Below, one piece after another: positions 1-9,469 of a DNA stretch of 64,000 bases (position 1 is the stretch's first letter; every line of letters begins with the position of its first letter). Source of the stretch: Deinandra increscens subsp. villosa (taxonomy: Eukaryota; Streptophyta; Magnoliopsida; Asterales; Asteraceae); contig JBCNJP010000010.1 in NCBI GenBank assembly GCA_039602395.1, positions 97,209,462 through 97,273,461 of the forward strand, written 5' to 3'. Position numbers and translations under genes: made by a program. Under the pieces are notes generated by a model. It searched no databases, had not been told where the DNA came from, and worked only from the letters and a program-made list of their open reading frames with translations.

Positions 1-537
1 TTTTCTTATGATTTATAAAAATTTCACCAAAAGTTTAAGTCATGGTACTTATGAAGAAGGACTCATAATGTCCTTAGAAGTCTGACATTTATATAAAATT
101 AGACACGTAAACTAAAGAAAGGCTGTACAATTATACAAAATGATAAAACCATCACAAGACCTACAACAAAGAATGGTTAAACTCCATTTGCAAAAGTAAG
201 TGTATAACTTACACTTCCATCGCAAATGTACTGTTCCTAGGCAAATTACGAAAGTGATTTATGAAAAATGGATCGTAAGGACCAAACATTAGTTGTCAAA
301 AAATCATAATGTTTCTAGAGCAAACATGATAGCATTTCAATCCTAAAATAGCATATTTAAGATCATTAGTGGCATTGTTCAAAGTTGGAAGTACAAACAC
401 ATGCACAACCGACCTACAAAATAACCAAATGTATCAATCCATACGAGTGCTAAAAAAAAGTTGTTTAAGATGCCACTGCATAGGTGGACTTTGGAGAATG
501 ATTGTTCTTCACAAAAAGCTAAACAGTTGATTACAAA
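1..537. other. 3' flank of the Transposase_28-like gene, no gene seen
   Basis: AT-rich sequence downstream of the minus-strand gene that stops at 538. It probably includes its 3' UTR. I see no LTR, terminal inverted repeat or convincing coding frame. Confidence 0.5.
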
Positions 538-977
538 TCAACTTTGGTTACCTGATGGAGAGAAGGGTTTAGAACTGCTGATGGGCTTGAGCATCTCTTT
601 CATCTTCTCCACATCTGACACATCCAACTTAGACACTTGCTCTATAATATCGAAGGTCATGGATTGAAGAGATTTTAGACGATCAAGCACCTTTTCTCGT
701 GCATTAGCATTGTATTCCTTGAAAGAATTGATGTCCATTTCATTCTTTGACGCATGTGCGAGTCCGCATCTGATGCCCTCATTAAAACCCACAGCATTCA
801 CAGCTTGATTAAGAATTAAAGCCATAGGGATAACTTCTGAGTGAACTCTTTTTGCAAGCAGGCCAAGACCTTCAGCGATGAGCCACTTGCTTTTGTCCTT
901 CAAAGTATTGTTCTCAGACTGTAGAACCTCCCTCTCTTCAATCATGGCTTTCATAGTCTCTTCTAACCTTCCCATCT
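538..977 (-). pseudogene. Exon 3 of the Transposase_28-like gene
   Basis: Follows an acceptor ending TGTATAG and restores the frame of exon 2 (codon split AAA G / AG ATG). It encodes a further coiled-coil segment (EETMKAMIEEREVLQSEN) and ends at a stop at 538-540. Confidence 0.65.
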
Positions 978-1066
978 CTATACACAAGTGGATCCAATAC
1001 AAATGAATGTTACTTATACATTTATATACAATGAACTAGATATAGTAAAAGATGTGAAAATACTAC

Positions 1067-1777
1067 CTTTCTTAGCATCAGACACTGATTCCTCAAGCTT
1101 GGTTTTTTCTTCCAGAAATTGGTTCTTCAAGTAAAGCTCATTGTCTTGAGCCTGCTTCAAATTTCTTTTTGCCTCTTGTTCCAAGGCCACCAACTTCCGG
1201 TTATGCATCTTCAAACTTTCCACCTCGCCTAATAAAGCGTTGATCTTCACTTGCGAATCAATGGAACTGGTATTTAGTTTTGAGAGCATGTGCCTCTTTT
1301 GAGATTCTGCAAGTTCTTCCACTTTAGCTTCAGCAATCACCCATCTTTCATACAAATCTGCCACCAAGTTCTGCTGCTTCGCATGTGATGTCATGAATTC
1401 ATTAGAGAACACTTCATGAGGAACTTGGTGAACGCTAGACACATCTGTTGGTGTGCTACTTAGCAGGGAAAGCTTCTTGGCAACTAATGGGTCTTTGTAT
1501 GACTGACTTGATAGCACATCCCACTTGGGAGCAAAGGGTTCAGTGGCAGGTGCATGTGAAAACTCTTTAGCTGAGCTTGTCCTCATGCTAACTAGTTCAA
1601 TTTCTTTCTTAAGCCATTTCGAAACAGGAACACCAAGTGATGGGAAGGATTGTGAAAGGGAAGATGAACTTGAAGTTTTGGCAACAACAGAAGAAATTGG
1701 TTGAGTGTTCTGCAAAAGAGGGGTGTTAATTAAAGTTTGGTCGGTCATATCGGGTGAATTCAGCAAAAAATCGGAAA
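1067..1777 (-). pseudogene. Exon 2, 3' part, of the Transposase_28-like gene
   Basis: Continues in frame from 7682 if the LTR element and one TATTA copy are removed. The second half is rich in Glu, Lys and Leu with heptad character (LEQEAKRNLKQAQDNELYLK), a likely coiled coil. The donor at 1066 reads G then GTAGTA. The apparent methionine start in this stretch is only a TTG codon inside the exon. Confidence 0.68.
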
Positions 1778-1782
1778 TATTA

Positions 1783-2312
1783 TGTAAGGGAATAATTTGT
1801 GGCTTGTGTATTAAATCATCACTTGGCGGAGTATTCTGAAGGCCTATGTGTTAGAATAGGTGAAAATGAGTTGGGTTATGGGTATATTGGGTCATTGGGC
1901 CAATTTAGACATGTTTGGGCTCATTTAGAATGAGTTTAGGTGGAGTTTTATGGGCCATTAAAGTCAAATACGGGAATTTTATGTTATTTAGGGTTACCAA
2001 AGATAGATTAGCGTGTTTTCCAAGCTAATCTCCTCCTATATAAGGATGGTTTAATTAGAAGATTAGGGTTGGTTTCTCCTAAGGTGTTTGTGGTTTTTGG
2101 TAATCTCGAAATTCTCTTTGAGAATTTCGACTAAGTGTGTAAGCAACTGGTGATTAATAGTAAAGTGTTCTCTTCAATCGGTTTGTGTTCTTACTTGTTT
2201 TGTTATTGCTTTTACGTATTTTTCTTGATTTATCTTGAATCACTCTAGTGTTTGGATTCCGCACATTCACTAGAGGTTGTGATATCGTGTTTGGGTTATT
2301 TCGATCCTTACA
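1783..2312 (+). repeat. 5' LTR (530 bp)
   Basis: TG...CA termini. A TATA box (TATATAAG) lies at 2037-2044. Two hairpins flank it: AGATTAGC (2005-2012) pairs with GCTAATCT (2024-2031), and CGAAATTCTC (2107-2116) pairs with GAGAATTTCG (2120-2129) across a TTT loop. Confidence 0.93.
2037..2044 (+). promoter_or_regulatory. TATA box of the LTR promoter
   Basis: TATATAAG, 254 bases into the 5' LTR. The identical copy in the 3' LTR is at 7406-7413 and would point out into the host gene's exon, antisense to it. Confidence 0.6.
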
Positions 2313-2313
2313 A

Positions 2314-2327
2314 TTGGTATCAGAGCC
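2314..2327 (+). promoter_or_regulatory. Primer binding site (initiator-Met tRNA)
   Basis: TTGGTATCAGAGCC, one base after the 5' LTR end. This is the usual plant tRNA-iMet complement. Confidence 0.88.
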
Positions 2328-2511
2328 AAGAAACGCAAGTTTCGAGGCTCTCGCGATATCCGATTCAAGTTTTTATTAACTGACCGTTTGAGTTTGTGGT
2401 GTTTTCGTGTGTCGCAAGGTGGAAGATTATTTGTTTTGCAGGTTTCGAACTGAACAAGAAGAGATCGTGACCAACAGCTCCTGTTTTAAAGACTTTTCGT
2501 CCCTGTCAGAG

Positions 2512-3020
2512 ACTTTTCGATCAGTCAAACTGATCGAAAAAAAAAACTCTTTTCTGCCACACTTTTCGATCGGTAAAGCCCCCTTGAGGCTTTTCGATCA
2601 GGCTATATCAGTCGAAAAGTCCCCTTTTGTGACTTTTCGATCTGCCAAACAGCTTTTCGATCAGCCAAGACAGCTTTTCGATCAGCCAAACAGCTTTTCG
2701 ATCAGCCAAGACAGCTTTTCGATCAGCCAAACAGCTTTTCGATCAGCCAAGACAGCTTTTCGATCAGCCAAACAGCTTTTCGATCAGCCAAACAGCTTTT
2801 CGATCAGCCAAGACAGCTTTTCGATCAGCCAAACAGCTTTTCGATCAGCCAAGACAGCTTTTCGATCAGCCGAACAGCTTTTCGATCAGCCAAGACAGCT
2901 TTTCGATCAGCCAAGCAGCTTTCCTACCAGCTTTTCGATCAGCCACACTTTTCGATCAAAAAGTCCATTTTTCGATCAAAAAGTCCTCTTTTCGATCCAA
3001 AAGTCCACTTTTCGATCCAA
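2512..3020 (+). repeat. Leader repeat array with 22 copies of TTTTCGATC
   Basis: Between the primer binding site and the gag ATG. The core (about 2650-2940) alternates 20-bp and 21-bp units (ACAGCTTTTCGATCAGCCAA with or without an extra G). More loosely spaced copies lie on either side. No unit contains a stop, so the array stays open in the frame that spans 2407-3027, but this is a repeat and not a credible protein. Confidence 0.9.
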
Positions 3021-3102
3021 AACTTGACTTTTCTATCCAATCATTTTCTATCCAACCCTTCGGCTTTCACTCTTTGATCCAGAAGTTCAATCAAATACAT
3101 TC

Positions 3103-4962
3103 ATGGCATCCTTTCTTCCAGGTAATTCTGTATCTACCAGCAACAATGAGGTATGTTCTAACCCTAAATGCCAAATTACATTTAATGAATCTCAAGACTG
3201 GCAACGCAAGTTCTTTAATGAAACGTTAAATCGTGAACTATCTGATAGAGACCTGCGAGAGTACAAAGGTAGGAGTAAAACATTAAGTGAAAAACTAGAA
3301 GCTGCCAAAATTGACATAAAAAATCTTCAAAGGGACTTGAGTAACAAAACCACATATCTAAGAGTTGCTAATGAAGAAAATGCCACATTGAAAACTGAAC
3401 TTGAACAACTTAAAGGGCAATTAGAAACATCGCAAACCAAAGTTGAGCGAAACGGTAAGATTGTGTCAGAAATGATGAAGGCTAGCTCACTTTTCTACAA
3501 CACAGACGCTCGTATGCGTCATCTAAAAGCCAACTCTGGTTTGGGTCTCGGTACTGAAGTAAAAGATGAAAAATCCACACACACAGTACCGATGCCCCTG
3601 ATGCATGAAATGATCTCAGATTATGAGTGTTCTAAGACCTCATTGGAAGCTAAAGCTGAGATTGAAAAGAAATTAGCAGCTTGTCCCATTAAAGTTTCTG
3701 CTCCTGTTTCTAACATTACTAACACTTCTACTTCTTGTGCAGATAAAGTAAATGAAGAAGCAGGTTCAAAGGGGAAAGGTGTTTGTTTTGAGAGTCAAAA
3801 GTTTCCAGTTTTTAAAACTGATAATTTTGCTTCAAAAAATTTTGAGTCTGAGTCAACATTTCCCAAGTCAAATGTGTTTGATGAATCTGTTACTTGTAGT
3901 GGGTTTAACTTTGGGAGATGTGATGCTAAACCTGTGAAACCCCTAAGAACTGTTAGAATTTTAAGAAGGGGTAAGGGACCACAGAATGATGTTCCCAAAC
4001 CCACAGGAGATGTGAAAAAGTCTGAGGATAGTGTGAACTGTCCCACTCCAAATGTGCAGAAAGTACGGGACACAAAACCCCATGAATTTGTCCCGTACCC
4101 AGAGATCAATTCTGCATATGACCAGTTTAAGCCGGTTCAGCGGGAGTACATTTTAACCACAAAGCCCCACGGTAAAACCCATTGGATCCACAAAAATTGT
4201 TCAAAACCAACTTGGATTTCCACTGGGCGTAACCAACCACAGGCTCCCGTTTACCCAAAGAAACAATCTTGCCATGTCTGTGGTAGACCAGGACACGTGG
4301 CAAGAAACTGTTTATACCGGCCTTATGAACCCTATTATCCCAAAAGGGTTCATCAGAGACCCAGTCCAAGGACCCAGAAACAAAGTGACCCAACTCCAAG
4401 GCCCGGTCCATCAAAACCCAAGGTGCAGAAACAAGCACCTCAGAGTCACAAAGTTCAGCAGAAACCCAAGGCTCCTAAGCAACGGCCAAAGACCATTTTT
4501 AAAGAAAACAAAACATCTCAGAAATCTGTCAAAACAGCTTGGAGACCAAAATCTGTTGAATCCCCAAAACCTATTTTCAAAACTGTTTCAAAATCACCCA
4601 TCCATCCAAATCCAGTTGGTTCAGCTAAATCAAATGGTTGGAGGAAGGATGACAGGTGGAATGTTTCAAAAGTTGTGAACTTGTCTTTCAAGCCTACTGG
4701 AGTGTACAAGAAACACTCCAAACAATTTCAAGAAGTAAGAGTTCAAAATTCTAATAAGAATCCACCGAGAAAACCACAGGTTTTTGGGAAAGAAAATCAC
4801 AAACCCAGAGATGTCAACAAAAAGGACATTCTCAGTCCAACCAAGGCAGCCACACCCCCAATCCCTGATGTTACCAAGGGAATGTTTTTAAAAGAAATTT
4901 CTTTCACTGACTCTTCAGGTATACCCAGAACCACAATGGCCTGGGTACTTATGGCTAACTGA
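3103..4962 (+). CDS. Gag-like protein with coiled coil and CCHC zinc knuckle
   Basis: An open frame of 619 residues, the only long one in this element. The first ATG follows the leader array. An N-terminal coiled-coil region (about residues 45-125, ELEQLKGQLETSQTKVE) precedes a Lys/Pro-rich basic tail. One CCHC zinc knuckle, CHVCGRPGHVARNC, sits at about residues 390-403. Such proteins form the nucleocapsid of copia-type particles and bind element RNA through the knuckle. The typical copia UBN2/DUF4219 block is not obvious, so the N-terminus is divergent. There is no pol. The frame is undamaged, which fits a recent insertion and possible use of the protein. Confidence 0.8.
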   Translation: MASFLPGNSVSTSNNEVCSNPKCQITFNESQDWQRKFFNETLNRELSDRDLREYKGRSKTLSEKLEAAKIDIKNLQRDLSNKTTYLRVANEENATLKTELEQLKGQLETSQTKVERNGKIVSEMMKASSLFYNTDARMRHLKANSGLGLGTEVKDEKSTHTVPMPLMHEMISDYECSKTSLEAKAEIEKKLAACPIKVSAPVSNITNTSTSCADKVNEEAGSKGKGVCFESQKFPVFKTDNFASKNFESESTFPKSNVFDESVTCSGFNFGRCDAKPVKPLRTVRILRRGKGPQNDVPKPTGDVKKSEDSVNCPTPNVQKVRDTKPHEFVPYPEINSAYDQFKPVQREYILTTKPHGKTHWIHKNCSKPTWISTGRNQPQAPVYPKKQSCHVCGRPGHVARNCLYRPYEPYYPKRVHQRPSPRTQKQSDPTPRPGPSKPKVQKQAPQSHKVQQKPKAPKQRPKTIFKENKTSQKSVKTAWRPKSVESPKPIFKTVSKSPIHPNPVGSAKSNGWRKDDRWNVSKVVNLSFKPTGVYKKHSKQFQEVRVQNSNKNPPRKPQVFGKENHKPRDVNKKDILSPTKAATPPIPDVTKGMFLKEISFTDSSGIPRTTMAWVLMAN

Positions 4963-5019
4963 TCTCTCAACTTGTGCAGGAACAGTCAAGGAGGACTTTC
5001 ATTAACCTTGTTTGTTTGT

Positions 5020-5108
5020 GATAGTGATTGTTCCAGGCACTGGATAGGAGGCATCTCTCTACCACATGACATGAAGATTTCAATGGAGGGTATGTTTCCT
5101 TGTGAGAG
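5020..5108 (+). pseudogene. Stub of the copia protease domain
   Basis: Just after the gag stop, one frame reads DSDCSRHWIGGISLP, close to the copia aspartic protease motif DSGCSRHM. It stops soon after at TAA. It shows that the element descends from a full copia element by loss of pol. Confidence 0.6.
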
Positions 5109-5670
5109 GTAAATCTGAGAAAATCAGCAGTAAAGGTAACACTGTCTGAATTGTTTATTTCTTGGCTGATTTGATGAGAAGTATGGTTGTGCATGAAACA
5201 AAACCCATTTCTGAAAAGTTTCAAAAGATAAACTTTGAAGGTTAGCTTGGCCAGTTTTTAGTACATATTAAGTATTGTGTCAGTGAGTGTTAAAAAAAAA
5301 AATGTGTGTTGTTATTAAAAATCAAAAAGCAAGGGGAAGAATAGAAACGATGAAATTGTTGACCCCTCAAAATTAAATTGTGCTTTTTCAATTTTTAATC
5401 TTTTGTTTCCTTTAGAAGGTGGGAAGTGAAATATTTCCGTTCTCAAAATGACTGACACACGTAAGGCAAAAGTGAAAGACATGATCCAAGGTGATGTGCT
5501 CGGTAGGCTCAGTTCCAAAAATAAAGGTATGGGTCACAACACTTAAAGATAAAGTATGTCATTTGACGGGAAACACACACTTAGGTTAAGTGCTTGTTCT
5601 ATTTGACTGCGAAATTGTTCCCGATACACACGCCGGACTCCAAAGTGTTGAATCAAAAATCTCAAAAAGT
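5109..5670 (+). other. Non-coding interior of the LTR element
   Basis: No open frame of note. It contains an internal purine tract (AAGGGGAAGA at about 5331) resembling the real polypurine tract. Confidence 0.5.
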
Positions 5671-5720
5671 CGGCGTCCCCTCTGTTTTGTGTGAGCAAAG
5701 ATCTGGGGATGTCAAAGCCG
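5671..5720 (+). ncRNA. Putative structured RNA hairpin A
   Basis: CGGC (5671-5674) can pair with GCCG (5717-5720), and CCCC with GGGG. The inner stem TTTTGT/GCAAAG closes a GTGA loop at 5691-5694. The core CCTCTG ... GTGA ... ATCTGG is shared with hairpins B and C. Transcription is inferred from its place inside the element. Confidence 0.5.
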
Positions 5721-5723
5721 TCA

Positions 5724-5777
5724 GTCAAGTCTTGCCTCTGCTTTGCGTGAGCAATGACCTGGTGTAGAATGGTTGAC
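5724..5777 (+). ncRNA. Putative structured RNA hairpin B
   Basis: Outer stem GTCAA (5724-5728) with TTGAC (5773-5777). Inner stem TTGC/GCAA closes the GTGA loop at 5747-5750. Core CCTCTG before and ACCTGG after the inner stem. Confidence 0.55.
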
Positions 5778-5779
5778 GT

Positions 5780-5836
5780 GTTAATCAGACTTTCCTCTGT
5801 TTTGCGTGAGCAAAGACCTGGTTAGTCTGTATTAAC
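5780..5836 (+). ncRNA. Putative structured RNA hairpin C
   Basis: Outer stem GTTAAT plus CAGAC (5780-5790) with GTCTG and ATTAAC (5825-5836), broken by one bulged T. Inner stem TTTTGC/GCAAAG with GTGA loop at 5806-5809. The sequence CAGACTTTCCTCTG ... ACCTGG is strikingly like the hairpins at 19161-19224. Confidence 0.6.
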
Positions 5837-7138
5837 GTGCTTGCAGATCACTGTATATAATAATTTACACCCCAAAAGATGCCAATGTGCACAACAAAAG
5901 AGACCCTCTAGCGTCCAAAACCCTTTAGCCCTGACTTTGTGACTAGGCTTATGTGTTTGATGAAAGGTTACCACCTGACTGATAAACGCCTCTGAGTTGA
6001 AATCATACAAGTCTTTGTATATTATCCCTATCTCTTTTATGATCTGTTCTTTCTCTTCTCAACCAAGTCTCGATAAAAGATTCAAAACTCTGGATATGGG
6101 AATGTGAAAATATGTGGTAGGGAATGATTAAGCTTGATAGACTACACATATTAATTACCTAGGATTTGTGTGTGACTGTCGGATGTTCATAATTAATGCA
6201 CCTAAAAGATAAATAAGTGACAAACAGCCGGGAAAATGAGGAACATGGGTTTAAGAAGGACCAATATACTGGCAATCGCTTGGACGTGTTCGAGTAACAG
6301 ATGCTGAAAAGGGTTCCTCAGTTCAGACAAAGACGGTTTGATCCCAAAATAAAACCTTCTCGTTTAGTAATTTGGTATGTTTGATTTTATTTTTATTTTT
6401 ATTTTTCTTTTGGGTTATCATAAGTTTGTTTTTATTGTTTATGTTTCAACCATGGCCAGGTTAATTGAAAGGTTTTAATAAGTTTTTATGGGTTTGTGCA
6501 AGAAGGTATCACCCCTCCAGAATCTCAGGGGGAGATAATGTGAAGAGTCCTCAGGTTCAGGGGAAGTTTTTGGTAAAATAATTCTAACCTGATAACCAGC
6601 CATCATATGCTGGTTAGTGTTTGTGTTTGTTCCATGTTGTGCATGACAGGTTAAATGAAATGTCATAGAAAAGAAAAGTCAATGAGTGCTGTTACTGTTC
6701 GTGTTGAAGAACCAGCCGGAAAAGGACTTACCCTATGCTCAGGGGAAGTTTGTTGGTTGTTCAAGTAAAGCGTCCAAAGACACCGTTCTCAGGTTTAGGG
6801 GAAGCTAATTGAAGAAAAGATGCAGAGTAGTCACAAATGCCAAGACAGAGGTGTTCAAAATTTATCCTCTGAAGTCTCATGCAAGTCAAGACAGTTACTG
6901 ATGGTTTAGCAAGGACTCGTCATGTTTCAAGAAGAAGCAAGTATTTGAGAATCCTCCTCTCATTATTTGTTTGTCATTTGAAGTCCAAGCTGATGCTGAT
7001 TGAGAGAAAACTCCCAGATCTCGACCGTTGCTGTCCAATGAAGATCGTTCAAGAAAAGAATCTTCACCAACCCATGTTCAAGCCAAGGAGAAGACTGAAG
7101 TCTGAAGATTGAAAGTAGAAGATATTTAATAGCACAAG
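5837..7138 (+). other. Non-coding 3' interior with repeated polypurine-like tracts
   Basis: Several near copies of CAGGGGAAG or AGGGGGAG lie at about 6533, 6558, 6739 and 6796. They resemble the functional tract next to the 3' LTR. I see no reverse transcriptase, RNase H or integrase remains. Confidence 0.6.
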
Positions 7139-7150
7139 CCAAGGGGAAGA
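7139..7150 (+). promoter_or_regulatory. Polypurine tract of the LTR element
   Basis: CCAAGGGGAAGA lies directly upstream of the 3' LTR (TGTAAGGG at 7152), the expected site for plus-strand priming. Confidence 0.8.
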
Positions 7151-7151
7151 T

Positions 7152-7681
7152 TGTAAGGGAATAATTTGTGGCTTGTGTATTAAATCATCACTTGGCGGAG
7201 TATTCTGAAGGCCTATGTGTTAGAATAGGTGAAAATGAGTTGGGTTATGGGTATATTGGGTCATTGGGCCAATTTAGACATGTTTGGGCTCATTTAGAAT
7301 GAGTTTAGGTGGAGTTTTATGGGCCATTAAAGTCAAATACGGGAATTTTATGTTATTTAGGGTTACCAAAGATAGATTAGCGTGTTTTCCAAGCTAATCT
7401 CCTCCTATATAAGGATGGTTTAATTAGAAGATTAGGGTTGGTTTCTCCTAAGGTGTTTGTGGTTTTTGGTAATCTCGAAATTCTCTTTGAGAATTTCGAC
7501 TAAGTGTGTAAGCAACTGGTGATTAATAGTAAAGTGTTCTCTTCAATCGGTTTGTGTTCTTACTTGTTTTGTTATTGCTTTTACGTATTTTTCTTGATTT
7601 ATCTTGAATCACTCTAGTGTTTGGATTCCGCACATTCACTAGAGGTTGTGATATCGTGTTTGGGTTATTTCGATCCTTACA
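7152..7681 (+). repeat. 3' LTR (530 bp)
   Basis: Same length as the 5' LTR and identical to it by eye. Followed by TATTA, the second copy of the target-site duplication. Confidence 0.93.
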
Positions 7682-8227
7682 TATTAAATTCCTTATCATA
7701 AGGAGGGGTTACCGGTGTTTCAGCAGTGTTAGCCATAGTGTCCTCATCAACCACTTCCAAAACTCCGGAAGTGCTCTTGGAGGGTGACTGAGTGGTTAAT
7801 CTAGGAGATTTCCTTTTAGAAGCATGAGCGTCCTTCCCGGTATGAGGTTTGGGAGGACGCTTCACCATTTTTCCTTTGGCAGTATGAGACATGTTGGTAG
7901 TAACAGTAGCATCATTTGCGATATCTTTCTGTTTTCCACTTGCATCGCTTGATAAGATAATCTTCATTTGTGACGAGGTTGTAGAAGGAGCTTCTTCAGT
8001 CTTTGACCCAACAATCTGGTCATACATGTCTTCAATAGACAAAGTTTCTTGATTACCCTCAGTTACACTTGTGCCATCAACATCCATGGTTTCTGCTTCA
8101 GGACGAATCTCATAAAATGAAGATGAAGTTTGATTGAGAAACGGTACTATAGTTTCATCAATCTTTTCTGCGGACAACTCCAAACCGGAAAAACTCTTCA
8201 AACCCAGGTCATTATACAACTCCATTT
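7682..8227 (-). pseudogene. Exon 2, 5' part, of the Transposase_28-like gene
   Basis: Begins after a pyrimidine-rich acceptor ending in TTTCAG. It encodes a low-complexity linker with a basic stretch (PPKPHTGKDAHASKRKSPR) that could be a nuclear localisation signal. It runs straight into the terminal CA of the inserted element's LTR, so the apparent stop is in LTR sequence. Confidence 0.7.
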
Positions 8228-8300
8228 CTGAAAGCAAAAGAAAATGGTTATGTCAGTATATACAAGCTATCATTAAAAGGATTGCAAGTGTAAAACTTAC

Positions 8301-9014
8301 CCCTTTGGTGATACTGTAAAATAGGCCACAATTCCGGCTTAAACCAAGCCTTGCTAATCCTAGAAATAAGCAATATGCATTCTGGAAATTCACGAATGGG
8401 GCTAGCCACACTAACCAACCGATCAAAGTTCACTTGTGGATACTCGTTCTCTTCGGGGATAACATCATGAACAATGTCATCAATTTCCCTCCATCTCATG
8501 GTGGGAGGGATACATCGATCATCCACATAAAAGAACTGGTTCTTCCAAGACCTACGGTTTGGGGAAGAATAGTACTAATCCTAGATACCCCACGACGGCG
8601 TTCGAAAGTATACCAGTCACCAGCCATGGTTATTCGATAAAAAGCCCTAAATAATGCAACACTTGGGGATACACCTACTGCTGTACTAGAAACTTCAAAA
8701 TGACTTAAGCGAGAAAGTCCTTGAGGGTGCATCTGGGAAACGTGCACTCCAAAGTACGATAGGGCTCGAATTAAAAACTTAGTGAAAGGAAGCCTATAAT
8801 TCCCAAGTCGAAACATGTCAGCATACACACCGATTTTGCCATCTTGGAAAGGAAAAATCGATAAATTGGGTTTTGGCAAAACAGGGTGGAGAGATAATGG
8901 GATGTGATACTTCTCGATTAGATTATCTAAATCGCTTGGACTTAAAGTGGAAAAAGATGAATGCATATTATGTTTCGATGATTCTTCATCAATTTTGATA
9001 ACATGAGAAGCCAT
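8301..9014 (-). pseudogene. Exon 1 of the Transposase_28-like gene
   Basis: Starts at an ATG at 9014. The family domain is carried here, first in one frame (to about 8570) and then in another (WKNQFFYVDDRC onward), so the exon contains a frameshift. It ends at a clear donor: exonic AAAGGG followed by GTAAGT at 8300. Confidence 0.7.
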
Positions 9015-9469
9015 CGTTGAAGGAAATTAAAAAGAAAGTTATGAAAACTAACCTTAAGAAGGTAAAATGAAGAAGACGATGGAGAGAGAATGCCGGAAGA
9101 AGATTTGAGGAAAATATGGAAAAGTGTGTGGAAATTTATGAGGGAAAAAAAGGATATAAACCTCCTTAAAATTGTTTAAATCCATTATTTGAAATTTGAA
9201 AAAGAATAATTGTCTCGTCAGTAAACCTCGTGCTGACACGTGTTCTGGAAACTGACAAAAAGTACCATCACGACTTAATGACGTCCTGACAGATGCTTAC
9301 GCATGCCGTTTGCATTTGCAATAACCAACAGTCGGTTATTCTAACACTTGCGGTTGCAAATCTCTACCAAAAATTGCGTTTCCAATACTGTAATTATTAA
9401 AGTCCTCAAGTTATAGTATCTATAACATAAAGGACTAGCGGGGACTGGAGGACCCTTGCGGTAAATTTT
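9015..9469. other. 5' flank of the Transposase_28-like gene
   Basis: Likely 5' UTR and promoter region of the minus-strand gene starting at 9014. I could not place a TATA box or transcription start with confidence. Confidence 0.4.

Larger units (their letters stand above)
1783..7681 (+). mobile_element. Non-autonomous gag-bearing LTR retrotransposon (TR-GAG type), recent insertion
   Basis: A complete element with 530-bp LTRs starting TGTAAGGG and ending CCTTACA. The target-site duplication is TATTA (1778-1782 and 7682-7686). A primer binding site for initiator-Met tRNA follows the 5' LTR. The interior holds a gag-like ORF (3103-4962) and a stub of the copia protease motif, but no reverse transcriptase, RNase H or integrase. 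It must therefore be moved in trans. The two LTRs look identical by eye, so the insertion is young. It splits the minus-strand gene at 538-9014. Confidence 0.93.
538..9014 (-). pseudogene. Transposase_28-like ('putative gypsy type transposon') coiled-coil gene, split by an LTR element
   Basis: This gene is of a kind common in plant genomes. Its N-terminal half matches the Pfam family called 'putative gypsy type transposon', with recognisable blocks such as GDWYTFERRRGV and FFYVDDRCIPP. Its C-terminal half is Ser/Lys-rich and then coiled-coil. Exons on the minus strand are 9014-8301, 8227-7682 joined to 1777-1067, and 977-538. Two short GT-AG introns are 8300-8228 and 1066-978. The second exon is interrupted by the LTR element at 1783-7681. 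Removing that element and one TSD copy keeps the frame. A separate one-base deletion (or two-base insertion) near 8570 breaks exon 1: GDWYTFERRRGV and FFYVDDRC lie in different frames. With the shift repaired, the exons sum to a whole number of codons, about 803 residues. The function is unknown; such proteins are often annotated as transposon-derived. Confidence 0.72.

Noticed and set aside
2407..3027. 206-residue open frame in the leader of the first LTR element
   Set aside because: It is created by the TTTTCGATC repeat array; the unit has no stop in the reading used and the period is not a codon multiple. No domain.
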